Program-made: the position numbers and the translations under genes | The notes under the pieces: generated by a model | Databases searched by the model: none | What the model was told of the DNA's origin: nothing | What the model saw: only the letters and a program-made list of their open reading frames with translations | Assembly (NCBI GenBank): GCA_002923195.1 | Contig: BDTH01000069.1 | Span: forward strand, 1-38,526 | DNA: 38,526 nt | Direction of reading: 5' to 3' | DNA from: a bacterium BMS3Abin15 | GTDB lineage: Bacteria > Patescibacteriota > Minisyncoccia > Moranbacterales > 2-12-FULL-40-10 | Shown: piece by piece, positions 25,100-34,624 of the stretch | How positions within the stretch are numbered: the stretch's first letter is position 1 | Layout of the letters: the number at the start of each line of letters is the position of its first letter

Positions 25100-26485
25100 T
25101 TATAAGCTATACAACTTATCTTTTATAATTACAAGGTCTTCTTTGAGCTTTTCATCCACCTCCAGCTCCCTATTAATTTTTTCGTAAGCATGAAGAGCGG
25201 TTGTGTGATCCCTGCCACCAAGCCATCCCCCAATCCCAGGATAAGAAGCATTTAGCTCGATGCGCATAAGATACATAGCTACTTGCCTAGGACGAACAAT
25301 TTCCTTTCTCCTTCCTTTATTTATAATATCTCTATCACTGATCTCGTAAAAATTAGCAACAGCTTTTATAATGTGTTTGTGGTGTATTCCCTTCCTTTTT
25401 CCGCTAGAAATTAGTTCAGACAAAGTTTGCCCAACATTTTTAATAGAAGGGGGCCTTTTGTTTAACTCACAAGAAGCGATTATTCTATTAAGGGCTCCTT
25501 CTAGTTCACGGACATTACTTTTAATATTTTCAGCAACAAACTTTATAACATCATCTTCCAGATAAAAACCTTTCTCTGCCATTTTTGTCCGCAAAATTGC
25601 CATCCTTGTTTCTAGGTCTGGCTGTCCAATATCAGCAATCATCCCTCCCTCAAATCGCGACCGGAGCCGCTCCTCTATGGTGGGAATTGCCTTAGGAGGA
25701 CGATCGCTACTAAGAACAATTTGCTTATTTATTTGATAGAGAGCATTAAAAATATGGAAGAATTCATGCTGAGTCTTTTCTTTGCCGGACAGAAACTGAA
25801 TATCATCAATAATCAATAAATCTATTTTTTGGTAATCATTTTTAAACTTGTCTATTCTTTGGCTTCTTATAGCATCTATTAACTCACTGGTAAACCTCTC
25901 AGAGGTTATATATTTTATTTCTTTTTCTGGATTTTTTTTAATTACCTCGTTGCCAAGCGACTGTAATAAATGAGTCTTTCCCAGCCCGACTCCTCCGTAA
26001 ATAAACAGGGGATTATAAGCATTGCCCAAGTTCTGAGATACGGCATAACAGGCAGCTCTAGCCAGTTCATTGTTTTCTCCCACAACAAAATTATCAAATG
26101 TATAGCGAGGATTTAAATTAGCTTCATTGGCTGGATTTTCTTTTAATATGGCATTTCCGACCATAGGATAAGCTGTTTTTATCTGACTAGGAGCTTTAGC
26201 TGCGTCTATGTCTTGACTCACAGCATCAGTCTTTTCCAGAATGTTATAAATAGTACAGCTTATTTCCCGTATGTCATCCTGAGAACTTTGGAGAGCTTTA
26301 ATTATATAGGTATTGTATTTGTTTTCTAGCCATTCTTTAGCAAAGCCATTGGGAACACCGATAACAACTCGCCCATCTTCTTTAGAAAGGATAGTGGTAT
26401 TTTTAAACCAAGTAACAAAGTTTGCCTTAGATATAGAAAGCTCTATTTCTCCCAAGGCAGTTTGCCAGAGTTCGTTATTAGTCAT
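25100..26485 (-). CDS. dnaA: Chromosomal replication initiator protein DnaA
   Basis: NPLFIYGGVGLGKTHLLQSLGNEV, LLIIDDIQFLSGKEKTQHEFFHIFN, GGRDHTTALHAYEKI. Confidence 0.98.
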   Translation of the reverse strand: MTNNELWQTALGEIELSISKANFVTWFKNTTILSKEDGRVVIGVPNGFAKEWLENKYNTYIIKALQSSQDDIREISCTIYNILEKTDAVSQDIDAAKAPSQIKTAYPMVGNAILKENPANEANLNPRYTFDNFVVGENNELARAACYAVSQNLGNAYNPLFIYGGVGLGKTHLLQSLGNEVIKKNPEKEIKYITSERFTSELIDAIRSQRIDKFKNDYQKIDLLIIDDIQFLSGKEKTQHEFFHIFNALYQINKQIVLSSDRPPKAIPTIEERLRSRFEGGMIADIGQPDLETRMAILRTKMAEKGFYLEDDVIKFVAENIKSNVRELEGALNRIIASCELNKRPPSIKNVGQTLSELISSGKRKGIHHKHIIKAVANFYEISDRDIINKGRRKEIVRPRQVAMYLMRIELNASYPGIGGWLGGRDHTTALHAYEKINRELEVDEKLKEDLVIIKDKLYSL

Positions 26486-26727
26486 AAGTGGTTAATTATG
26501 TACAGAAAATTATAACACAGTCAAGCGATAGTTACCACGAACGAGTGTTAATAAAGCTGTTCATAAACTGTGAATAAATTTTATCGGTTTAGTTTTAGAT
26601 AGGGTAGTTGCAGAAAACATTTCTGTTTTTAAGATTATCATTGACTTTTCTTGGCTGGCTGGTAAACTTCATAATAGTCGTGGAACAAAAATGTCGTAAA
26701 ATTAAGTAAAATCTAAGTCTAATACAG

Positions 26728-26862
26728 ATGAAAAGAACATATCAACCCAAAAAAAGGAAAAGAAAAAGAAGTCATGGATTCAAAAAAAGAAGTAGCACCA
26801 AAAATGGCAAAGACGTTCTTAAAAGAAGAAGAAGAAAGGGAAGAAAAACGTTAGCAGTTTAA
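26728..26862 (+). CDS. rpmH: 50S ribosomal protein L34 (missing from ORF track because short)
   Basis: Translation [44 protein letters not shown], immediately upstream of rnpA. Confidence 0.97.
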   Translation: MKRTYQPKKRKRKRSHGFKKRSSTKNGKDVLKRRRRKGRKTLAV

Positions 26863-26877
26863 TTATAAACACTGTTT

Positions 26878-27240
26878 TTGATGTTGCCTAAAAAAAATCG
26901 CCTAACAAAAAAGAAAGACTTTGAAAAAGCCTATCAAAAAGGAAGAAAATTTTTCTTAAAAAGCGGAGATGTTATCATCAATATTGCCGAAAATGACAAA
27001 CTAGATACTAGAGCAGGATTTTTAGTAGGAAAAAGTTTTTCTGGGAAGGCTGCTTATAGGAATAAAATGAAAAGGACACTAAGGGAAGTTTTTCATCAAC
27101 AGCTAAAAAATATTAAACCAGGATTCGACATCGTCATTTCTTGTAAGAGTAATAATCAAAATAAGGAGCAAATTAATTACACAGAAGCACCAAGGCAGTT
27201 GATGAAGTTATTAGAAAAAAGTAAATTATTAAAAAAATAA
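26878..27240 (+). CDS. rnpA: Ribonuclease P protein component
   Basis: LPKKNRLTKKKDFEKAYQKGRK, AAYRNKMKRTLREVFHQ; rpmH-rnpA-yidC-jag synteny. Confidence 0.95.
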   Translation: MMLPKKNRLTKKKDFEKAYQKGRKFFLKSGDVIINIAENDKLDTRAGFLVGKSFSGKAAYRNKMKRTLREVFHQQLKNIKPGFDIVISCKSNNQNKEQINYTEAPRQLMKLLEKSKLLKK

Positions 27241-27978
27241 ATGGCAGAAATTTTTAATGCAGCGATCTATCAGCCCTTATATAACGTCCTAATTTTTTTG
27301 TACAATGTTATTCCTGGGCAGGACTTTGGGGTAGCTATTATAGCTACCACTATTTTTCTTAAACTTTTATTGATGCCCGTTTCTAGAAAACAAATCGAAT
27401 CTCAAAAAAAACTTCAGGAATTGCAACCGAAAATAAAGGAAATTCAGAACAGATACAAAGACAACAAGGAGAAGCAAACTAAGGAATTAATGGCATTTTA
27501 TAAAGAAAACAAGGCTAATCCTCTCTCAGGGTGCCTTCCTTTAATAGTTCAGTTGATTTTTTTAATAGCTATTTATAGGATCCTGATAAATATTTCTATG
27601 GCAGGATTGGTTGTTGACGTCAGTAATTTATATTCGTTTGTTGCTGATCCAGGAAAGATTAACCACATGTTTATTGGCTTTATAAAACTGACGGAGCCTA
27701 GCAGGGGCTTGGCTATTTTAGCAGCAACAGCGCAATATTTCCAGACGAAGATGATAATGAAGAAAAATAAAAAGGAGGACAAGAGCAAAAAAAAGAGAAC
27801 CTCCAGTAAGCCGGATTTTTCCAGTATGATGAGTAAACAGATGCTTTATTTAGGGCCGGTGCTTACTCTTTTTATTGGATTCAAGTTTGCTGCCGGACTG
27901 GCTCTTTATTGGCTGGTATCAACATTGTTTATGATTGGCCAACAAATGTATATTGCTAAAGATCAAAAACAAGAATAA
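27241..27978 (+). CDS. yidC: YidC/Oxa1 membrane protein insertase
   Basis: VAIIATTIFLKLLLMPVSRKQIESQKKLQELQPKIKEIQNRYKDN; NPLSGCLPLIVQLIFLIAIYRIL. Confidence 0.95.
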   Translation: MAEIFNAAIYQPLYNVLIFLYNVIPGQDFGVAIIATTIFLKLLLMPVSRKQIESQKKLQELQPKIKEIQNRYKDNKEKQTKELMAFYKENKANPLSGCLPLIVQLIFLIAIYRILINISMAGLVVDVSNLYSFVADPGKINHMFIGFIKLTEPSRGLAILAATAQYFQTKMIMKKNKKEDKSKKKRTSSKPDFSSMMSKQMLYLGPVLTLFIGFKFAAGLALYWLVSTLFMIGQQMYIAKDQKQE

Positions 27979-28029
27979 TAATAATCCCGAGTGGACGATT
28001 AAAAAATAAATTTAACGGGACGAGAAAAA

Positions 28030-28530
28030 ATGGAAAAAAAGATCGCGGAAGTTATTAAAAAAATTACCAAAGAACTTCTAAAAAAAATGGGGTTTGATGT
28101 TGAGGTAGAAATTAAAGAAAATATTTCCGAGCAAGGTGCTGTAGAGAAAGAGGGCAGAGAGAACAATCTAGTTTGCAATATAAGCGTCAGTGATAACTCT
28201 AATTTTATTATTGGTCAGCATGGCATTAACTTACAAGCGCTCCAGCATATTATAAGGTTAGTTGTTAGGAAAGAAACGGAGGAAAGAGTTAATTTTATGG
28301 TGGATGTTAATTCTTATCGTCAACAGAAAAGCCAAGCAATCATCGAACAAGCTAATTCTATAGCTAAGCAGGCAATTAATGAAAAAAAAGCAGTTGTAAT
28401 GAGACCGATGTCCGCTTATGAAAGAAGAATTGTCCATATGGAACTAGCCGAAAACGATAAAGTTGTTACCGAAAGTATCGGCGAAGGGGAAGGAAGAAAA
28501 ATTGTAATTAAGCCAGTAAAAATAATTTAA
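28030..28530 (+). CDS. jag: Jag/KhpB-like KH-R3H RNA-binding protein
   Basis: FIIGQHGINLQALQHIIRLVVRKE (KH) and MRPMSAYERRIVHMELAENDKVVTESIGEGEGRKIVIKP (R3H). Confidence 0.95.
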   Translation: MEKKIAEVIKKITKELLKKMGFDVEVEIKENISEQGAVEKEGRENNLVCNISVSDNSNFIIGQHGINLQALQHIIRLVVRKETEERVNFMVDVNSYRQQKSQAIIEQANSIAKQAINEKKAVVMRPMSAYERRIVHMELAENDKVVTESIGEGEGRKIVIKPVKII

Positions 28531-28546
28531 ACAAGAAGTTATTATC

Positions 28547-28639
28547 GTCGCCCCGAGCATTAGCAAGGAACCTGGACCTGCCCGCAGAGTCTGAGCCACG
28601 CGATGGCAGGCGGGGATCTTTCAATAAGCTTAGGATGAC
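28547..28639. repeat. GTCGCCCCGAG-type repeat with nested CCTGCC...GGCAGG hairpin
   Basis: gtcgccccgag ... cttaggatgac enclosing cctgcccgc...ggcaggcgggg. Confidence 0.8.
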
Positions 28640-28651
28640 GACTTAGTCATC

Positions 28652-30070
28652 ATGGCCGTTGCCAGAAAAATAGCATATAATGTTGCTTTTAACTCTGTCG
28701 TCAAAGTATTCTCTACCATTTTGGCGTTAGTGGGGATAGGCTTTATTACTCGCTATCTAGGAAAAGAAGGATTTGGAGATTACGCAATCGTGCTTGCGTT
28801 TTTTTCTTTTTTTACGCAACTAGCAGACCTAGGCTTATATTCCGTTACTACCAGAGAAATATCAAGAATAGATGCAGATGAGAAAAAAATAATAGGCAAC
28901 ATAATATCCCTCAGAGTATTATCATCCCTGGCTGTTTTTTTATTGGCCCTCGTTATTATTAAGTTTCTTCCCTATCCACAAGAAGTTCAAAAAGGAATAT
29001 TAATAGCTGCCGCAGCATTTGTTTTTTCTTCGGGGTACATGGTTCTCAATGGAATTTTCCAGAAAAATTTAGTCATGTATAAGGTGGCTACAGTAGAATT
29101 CGTGGGAAAAATTATCCAAACCGGATTTATAATAATGGCCGTGATAATGGATTGGGGCTTTATGGCAATTATTATAGCCCTCCTTATTTATATGGTATTT
29201 AATTTCGTAATAGTGTTTTTCCTGAGCAGAAGATATGTAAAGTTCAGTCCAGAAATAGACTTTTCCTATTGGAGAAAGTTTCTTAAGGAATCAATGCCTA
29301 TGGGGATATCCGTTTTTATCACCTTTTTATATTTCAAACTGGATACCATTATGCTTTCGGTAATCAAAACTAATGCAGATGTGGGAATTTACAGTGCCGC
29401 CTACAAGATAATAGAAAATATCACTTTTTTCCCGGCGATGATAGCTGGCCTTGTCCTTCCTCTAATATCTCGCCATATTTTTTCTAATAAGGATAAATTT
29501 GAAGATATATCAAACAAAACTTTTAAAGTATTCTTTCTTTTGGTCGTCCCCTTGATTGTAGGAACAATGTTTCTTTCCGAAGGCGTAATAAATTTGATTG
29601 GGGGCGCAGGGTTTGAGGAATCGGCTAATGTTCTTCGGGTTTTAGTTTTCGCGCTAGCTTTTATTTTCTTCGGTCATTTTTTCAACAACATCCTGCTGGT
29701 AGGCAACCTGCAAAAAAAACTAATGGTGGCCCTGGCTTTTTGCGCCGTTTTCAATATAACCGCCAACCTGATATTAATCCCCCGCTATTCTTATGCGGGA
29801 GCAGCAATCACTTCTGTTTTTACGGAGATGCTGGTGGTATCGCTTACATTCTATTTAGTTCTGAAATATTTAAAATACAGGCCAAAAATCCAACATGGGG
29901 TAAGAATCTTATTCTCTGGGCTGGTGATGGCGGCCTTCCTTTTCGTTTTTAAAGATATGAATTTTTTCATACTAGCTTTTGGAAGCGCTGGAGTTTATTC
30001 CTTATTCCTGTGGCTGACGAAAACCATAAGCAGTGAAGAAATTTTGAGCATTGTCGCTCGACGTACATAA
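28652..30070 (+). CDS. Wzx/MATE-like polysaccharide flippase
   Basis: 12-14 TM-type protein; GIGFITRYLGKEGFGDYAIVLAFFSFFTQLADLGLYSVTTREISR. Confidence 0.88.
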   Translation: MAVARKIAYNVAFNSVVKVFSTILALVGIGFITRYLGKEGFGDYAIVLAFFSFFTQLADLGLYSVTTREISRIDADEKKIIGNIISLRVLSSLAVFLLALVIIKFLPYPQEVQKGILIAAAAFVFSSGYMVLNGIFQKNLVMYKVATVEFVGKIIQTGFIIMAVIMDWGFMAIIIALLIYMVFNFVIVFFLSRRYVKFSPEIDFSYWRKFLKESMPMGISVFITFLYFKLDTIMLSVIKTNADVGIYSAAYKIIENITFFPAMIAGLVLPLISRHIFSNKDKFEDISNKTFKVFFLLVVPLIVGTMFLSEGVINLIGGAGFEESANVLRVLVFALAFIFFGHFFNNILLVGNLQKKLMVALAFCAVFNITANLILIPRYSYAGAAITSVFTEMLVVSLTFYLVLKYLKYRPKIQHGVRILFSGLVMAAFLFVFKDMNFFILAFGSAGVYSLFLWLTKTISSEEILSIVARRT

Positions 30071-30089
30071 AACATAAGAACAAAAAATA

Positions 30090-30953
30090 ATGGTTAATAG
30101 CCCAAAAATCTTTATAATTATTCTGAACTACAATGGAGAAAGCACTATCAAACAATGTCTCAATAGTGTTTTTCAAATGGATTACCCTAATTTTGAAGTT
30201 GTAGTGGTAGACAATAATTCTAGTGACGGCTCATTAGAATTAGCTAAAGGATTTTTTCCTAAGGCGCATTTCATTAAAAACGAAAAAAATGTAGGCTTTG
30301 CTGCCGGAAACAATGTTGGTGTAAGATTTGCTTTAGAAAAGATGGCGGACTACGTCTTTCTTTTAAATAACGATGCCCTAATTAAAAAGGATACCCTGTT
30401 AAAGTTGGTGGATGCTGCCGAAAAAGACAAAAACGCAGGAGTAGTGGGGCCAGTAATTTTTAAAGGAAATACCGATGATATTTGGTTTGCGGGAGGAGAA
30501 ATAAAATGGCTAACAATGAGAGCCGTACATGATAACTCCGGAGTTAACTCTAGAGTTAACTCCTTCAAAACCCAATACGTTTCTGGATGCGCTATGTTAA
30601 TTAAAAAAGAAGTCTTAAAAAAAACGGGTTTATTAAGTGAAGATTTTTTTCTTTACTACGAAGATGTTGATTTTTGTGTACAGGCCGAGAAAAATGGATT
30701 TTATTCATTGATTGTTCCAGGCGCTGAAGTTTTTCATTTTGAAAAGAGTGAGCAAAATAAGAAATCGAAAACCTACTGGCTGGTTATTTCAGGATTGATA
30801 TTTTTCAAAAAGAATACTCCCCTTTTTCTAAAGCTCTGGATGTATTTTTATCTGTTTTTGAGGAAACGGAAAAACAAAAAGGATGTTAAAAATAATAATG
30901 AACTGGCTAGGGAAGTCCAGAGAGCTTATAACGATTACAAAAATGCAAAATGA
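30090..30953 (+). CDS. GT2 family glycosyltransferase
   Basis: IFIIILNYNGESTIKQCLNSVFQMDYPNFEVVVVDNNSSDGS, VFLLNNDALI, FFLYYEDVDFCVQAEKNGF. Confidence 0.93.
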   Translation: MVNSPKIFIIILNYNGESTIKQCLNSVFQMDYPNFEVVVVDNNSSDGSLELAKGFFPKAHFIKNEKNVGFAAGNNVGVRFALEKMADYVFLLNNDALIKKDTLLKLVDAAEKDKNAGVVGPVIFKGNTDDIWFAGGEIKWLTMRAVHDNSGVNSRVNSFKTQYVSGCAMLIKKEVLKKTGLLSEDFFLYYEDVDFCVQAEKNGFYSLIVPGAEVFHFEKSEQNKKSKTYWLVISGLIFFKKNTPLFLKLWMYFYLFLRKRKNKKDVKNNNELAREVQRAYNDYKNAK

Positions 30954-31809
30954 AATTACACTTTCCATCATTATAGTAAATTATAAAAGTGAACGATACA
31001 TTGAAAAATGCATTGTTTCTATTCGTGAAAAAATAAAAGACTTAAGCTTTGAAATAATCGTTGTTAATAATGATGAATCGGATATTGAATTTGATAATGT
31101 TAAAATTATTAACTCGGGAGAAAATGTTGGATTTGGCAGAGCCAATAATCTAGGCGCCAAGGAAGCACGAGGAAAATATTTACTATTTTTAAATCCAGAC
31201 ACTCTTTTGCTGACAGAAAATATCAAAAAAGTCGTTGAAGAATTTGAAAATAATGAAAAAATTGGAATGGTCGGACCCAGGCTTTTAACTATAAAAAACG
31301 AAACGCAAAGATGGTGTGCTGGTGCAGAAAGTAGTTTATTAAATTTGATACGTAATAATTTTGGAGCTACAAAAAGTAAAAAAATTTGGGAAAGTAAGGA
31401 AAAAACAAGAGCTGATTGGGTAAGTGGAGCGGCTATGTTTATAAAAAAAGAGCTATTCTACAGACTTAGTGGATTTGATGAAAAGTTTTTTATGTATTTT
31501 GAAGACGAAGATCTTTGTAAAAGGGTCAGAAGTACGGGATATAAAATAATTTATTTTCCGGAAGTGGAAATTAAACACCTGGGAGGAAAAAGTTTTGAAA
31601 ATAAGACCCTTAAAGATTCTAATTTAACATGTAAGACGAAATCCTCCGAAGCCTTCTTGTCCGTCAAAGCTTTAGCATCGGCGGAGGCGAAGGAGGGTAA
31701 AAAGGCGCAGAAGAATTACTTCTACGCCTCTCAAGATTATTACTTTCAAAAACACTTCGGAAAATTAACCAGTTGGATTGTGAAATTTTTACGGAAAGTA
31801 TTTAAATAA
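30943..31809 (+). CDS. GT2 family glycosyltransferase (start set at MQNEITLSI)
   Basis: SIIIVNYKSERYIEKCIVSI, LLFLNPDTLLL, FFMYFEDEDLCKRVRSTGY; overlaps previous stop. Confidence 0.92.
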   Translation: MQNEITLSIIIVNYKSERYIEKCIVSIREKIKDLSFEIIVVNNDESDIEFDNVKIINSGENVGFGRANNLGAKEARGKYLLFLNPDTLLLTENIKKVVEEFENNEKIGMVGPRLLTIKNETQRWCAGAESSLLNLIRNNFGATKSKKIWESKEKTRADWVSGAAMFIKKELFYRLSGFDEKFFMYFEDEDLCKRVRSTGYKIIYFPEVEIKHLGGKSFENKTLKDSNLTCKTKSSEAFLSVKALASAEAKEGKKAQKNYFYASQDYYFQKHFGKLTSWIVKFLRKVFK

Positions 31810-31811
31810 CT

Positions 31812-31886
31812 GTCATCGCGAGTGAAGCGTGGTGATATCATTAAATAATTTAGAGATTGCTTCGTCGTCATACTCCTCGCAATGAC
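31812..31886. repeat. MITE-like repeat with GTCATYGCGAG terminal inverted repeats
   Basis: gtcatcgcgag ... ctcgcaatgac. Confidence 0.85.
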
Positions 31887-31911
31887 ATATAATATAAATT
31901 TTCCCAAATAA

Positions 31912-31939
31912 AAAGGGGCGAAGATTTCTCTTCACCCCC
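31912..31939 (-). terminator. Intrinsic terminator of the 31946-32281 gene
   Basis: Minus strand GGGGTGAAGA-gaaa-TCTTCGCCCC-TTTTTATTT. Confidence 0.88.
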
Positions 31940-31945
31940 TGAGTT

Positions 31946-32281
31946 CTAAAAGTGAGATGTCAGACTATTCTTTTTTTGGGTAGTGCCAGACAGAAGCTTT
32001 ACCGAATTAAGTTCTCCCCTTTCATATGTTATAAGTATTTTTGCTTCGAAGAAGGAAGACCCTTCTTTAGTAATGTCTTCTGGCGTGACCCCCTTGACTA
32101 ATAAACCTTGCTCTTCTTTTTTTAGCTGCTTTTTTGTTTCTAATATCATTATTACCACTCCGACGACACTACCGAGATAGACCATAAACACGTAAGGAAA
32201 ACGGTCACCGTTAGCGTTCAAGGCAAAAACTAATAAAACCATAAGTCCCACTACATACAAAATGCGCCCGATAATTAACAT
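31946..32281 (-). CDS. Hypothetical small two-TM membrane protein (start set at MLIIGR after strong SD)
   Basis: Minus strand aaaggagggggaATG; two hydrophobic helices. Confidence 0.75.
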   Translation of the reverse strand: MLIIGRILYVVGLMVLLVFALNANGDRFPYVFMVYLGSVVGVVIMILETKKQLKKEEQGLLVKGVTPEDITKEGSSFFEAKILITYERGELNSVKLLSGTTQKKNSLTSHF

Positions 32282-32346
32282 TCCCCCTCCTTTAAAAAAG
32301 TCGTTTATGTTTATATGTTTAAATGTTAAGATGCTAAAATGTTTTT

Positions 32347-32575
32347 GCACTAATCTGTAGACAAGTCCTCTAACACAGGGGCCAGAGGGAGAGAACAGTA
32401 TCGAGGTACGAGTCAGCTACACCCCCACACCAATTCTCAATTCTTAATTTCTAAAGCTCACGCTATATTTATTAAGAATTGGTGTGGGGGATTACCAGCT
32501 CGCCCATATCTTGATAAACAGTTCCCGGATTGAGGACAAAAGATAGGAGTCCCCAATTTGCCTACAGTTTACTGC
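32347..32575 (-). ncRNA. Candidate structured RNA with 6S-like long-hairpin architecture, carrying a palindromic element at its apex
   Basis: 12/14 matching closing stem (32347-32360 with 32562-32575), internal helix, apical 16-bp perfect arms; minus-strand TTGACA-N17-TATGCT upstream. Confidence 0.5.
32422..32490. repeat. Inverted-repeat element with 16-bp perfect arms sharing CCCCCACACCAAT with 12321-12400
   Basis: cccccacaccaattct (32422-32437) / agaattggtgtggggg (32475-32490). Confidence 0.97.
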
Positions 32576-32627
32576 TAATCATCCTAAAAACCACTTAAAA
32601 ATAAGAGTTTTTAAAGGATGACCAAGT

Positions 32628-32656
32628 AGCATATCATACCTTTCAAGATTTGTCAA
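32628..32656 (-). promoter_or_regulatory. sigma70-like promoter
   Basis: TTGACA (32656-32651), 17-nt spacer, TATGCT (32633-32628) on the minus strand. Confidence 0.65.
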
Positions 32657-32748
32657 ATAGCGGTATAATACAGTTATATAGGGCAAATCTTGCGAATAAG
32701 TGACAAACCTTGACTAATGTAATACACTTACCAATACACAATATTCAT

Positions 32749-33762
32749 ATGGCAATTATAAATTCTAAAGAACAAGTAGAGGACGCAAAACTGGACAAAA
32801 CTCTTCGTCCACAGAGCTTTTCCGAATACGTGGGGCAAGAAAAAATCAAGAAAAACCTTGATATTTTTATTAAAGCTGCCAAGAAAAGAAAAGAGCCAAT
32901 AGAGCACGTGTTGCTTTATGGTCCTCCCGGGCTGGGCAAGACTACTCTGGCTCATATTATTGCTAAGGAGATGGGAGTTAATATCAGAGTAACTTCCGGT
33001 CCGGCGATTGAACGAGTGGGTGATTTGGGATCAATTCTAACCAATCTTCAAGACGGCGATGTTTTATTTATTGATGAGATCCACCGACTTAATAAAGTTA
33101 TTGAAGAAGTTTTTTATCCGGCTATGGAGGATTATAAACTGGATATTATTATCGGCAAAGGGCCGTCAGCTAGAACTCTCCAGCTTGATCTTCCTAAATT
33201 TACTCTGATAGGAGCTACGACCCGGCTGGGGTCTATTTCCAGTCCCTTGCGCAATCGTTTTGGAGCTATTCATCGTCTGGATTTCTACAATGAGAACGAA
33301 GTAAAAGATATTATAGATCGATCCAGTAATATCTTGGAAATTGACGTTGATGACAGCGGGGCTAAAAAAATAGCTTCTTGCAGCCGCCAGACCCCTCGTG
33401 TGGCTAATCGAATTTTGAAAAGAGTAAGGGACTTTGCCCAAATGAGAAATCATAATAGAATAAATAAAGACGTTGCCGAAGAAGCGCTGAAAATGCTGGA
33501 CGTTGATAAAGTAGGATTGGAACCGACTGACCGGCAAATTTTAGAAACTATAATTAATAAATTTGACGGTGGCCCGGTGGGCATTCAAACCATTGCTGCA
33601 GCTACTTCAGAAGAGGTTCAAACCATAGAAGATGTTTACGAACCGTATTTAATCCAGCTTGGTTTTCTGGCGCGCACTCCCCGGGGGAGGGTTGTTACCA
33701 GGAATGGGTTTAAGCATTTGGGACATAGCATTCCCTCAGAAAAACAGCAGGAATTAATGTAA
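32749..33762 (+). CDS. ruvB: Holliday junction branch migration helicase RuvB (probable start MAIINSKEQ)
   Basis: [87 protein letters not shown]. Confidence 0.98.
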   Translation: MAIINSKEQVEDAKLDKTLRPQSFSEYVGQEKIKKNLDIFIKAAKKRKEPIEHVLLYGPPGLGKTTLAHIIAKEMGVNIRVTSGPAIERVGDLGSILTNLQDGDVLFIDEIHRLNKVIEEVFYPAMEDYKLDIIIGKGPSARTLQLDLPKFTLIGATTRLGSISSPLRNRFGAIHRLDFYNENEVKDIIDRSSNILEIDVDDSGAKKIASCSRQTPRVANRILKRVRDFAQMRNHNRINKDVAEEALKMLDVDKVGLEPTDRQILETIINKFDGGPVGIQTIAAATSEEVQTIEDVYEPYLIQLGFLARTPRGRVVTRNGFKHLGHSIPSEKQQELM

Positions 33763-33769
33763 AAAACAA

Positions 33770-34042
33770 ATGGATATTTTTAAAATTCTTTATACAGTTT
33801 TTTTCTTCATTTGCATAGCCATAAGTGTGACTATAATTTTTCATATTATTAGGTATTCCTATAATAAAGCGGCAACTGTTTTAATGTTGATTGTTTTCAT
33901 TGTTGTAACCAGCACTCTTCTTTTTGCCAATTCTGTTCTGTTTTCATCTATGAAACTGGAAAAAGTTTTACCCATCGACAGTATTAATAATTTAATTGAT
34001 AGTAAAAACCAAGATGATAAACCTTGGAAAACTCCATTTTAG
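33770..34042 (+). CDS. Hypothetical small membrane protein
   Basis: ORF directly downstream of ruvB, two hydrophobic segments. Confidence 0.55.
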   Translation: MDIFKILYTVFFFICIAISVTIIFHIIRYSYNKAATVLMLIVFIVVTSTLLFANSVLFSSMKLEKVLPIDSINNLIDSKNQDDKPWKTPF

Positions 34043-34607
34043 AGATATAGGGAAACAAGAAAGAGTGATTCGAGTCATTCATCGGCACTGGTTTGATATT
34101 TTTAAACAATTTATAATTATTTTCGCCGGAACGGCTTTTCTTGTCTGGGGATTTTTCTCTCTACCGGATTTAATATCTGATTTTTTGCCCAAGCTGGAGA
34201 ATACAAATACTTATGCAATTGTATTTTTTATAGAAAGCACATTCGCCTTAATTTTATGGCTTTACGCTTCTCTGATTTGGATTGATTATCATTTGGACAT
34301 TTGGGTTATAACCACGGAACGTATAATTAATGTCGAGCAAAAAGGAGTCTTTGTTCGCCAGGTCAGCGAATTAAAACTTTCTAAAATCCAAGATGTTACT
34401 ACTAAAGTCGGAGGAGTGATTCCCACCATTTTGAATTACGGGAATGTGTATGTCCAGACAGCCGGACAGGAAACAAGATTTGTCTTTCGGCATATCCCGG
34501 ACCCTTATCATACAAAGAGCGAAATAATGAAGCTTCAAAAACAGGCTCTTCAAAGAAGTACCCAGCGCTTAGGGGAAATGGTTCGCGAAGGCAGTATGAA
34601 TATGTAG
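34014..34607 (+). CDS. bPH2/PH-domain-like membrane protein
   Basis: Two TM segments followed by DIWVITTERIINVEQKGVFVRQVSELKLSKIQDVTTKVGGVIPTILNYGNVYVQTAG. Confidence 0.82.
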   Translation: MINLGKLHFRDIGKQERVIRVIHRHWFDIFKQFIIIFAGTAFLVWGFFSLPDLISDFLPKLENTNTYAIVFFIESTFALILWLYASLIWIDYHLDIWVITTERIINVEQKGVFVRQVSELKLSKIQDVTTKVGGVIPTILNYGNVYVQTAGQETRFVFRHIPDPYHTKSEIMKLQKQALQRSTQRLGEMVREGSMNM

Positions 34608-34624
34608 TTATAATATGCTAAAGG

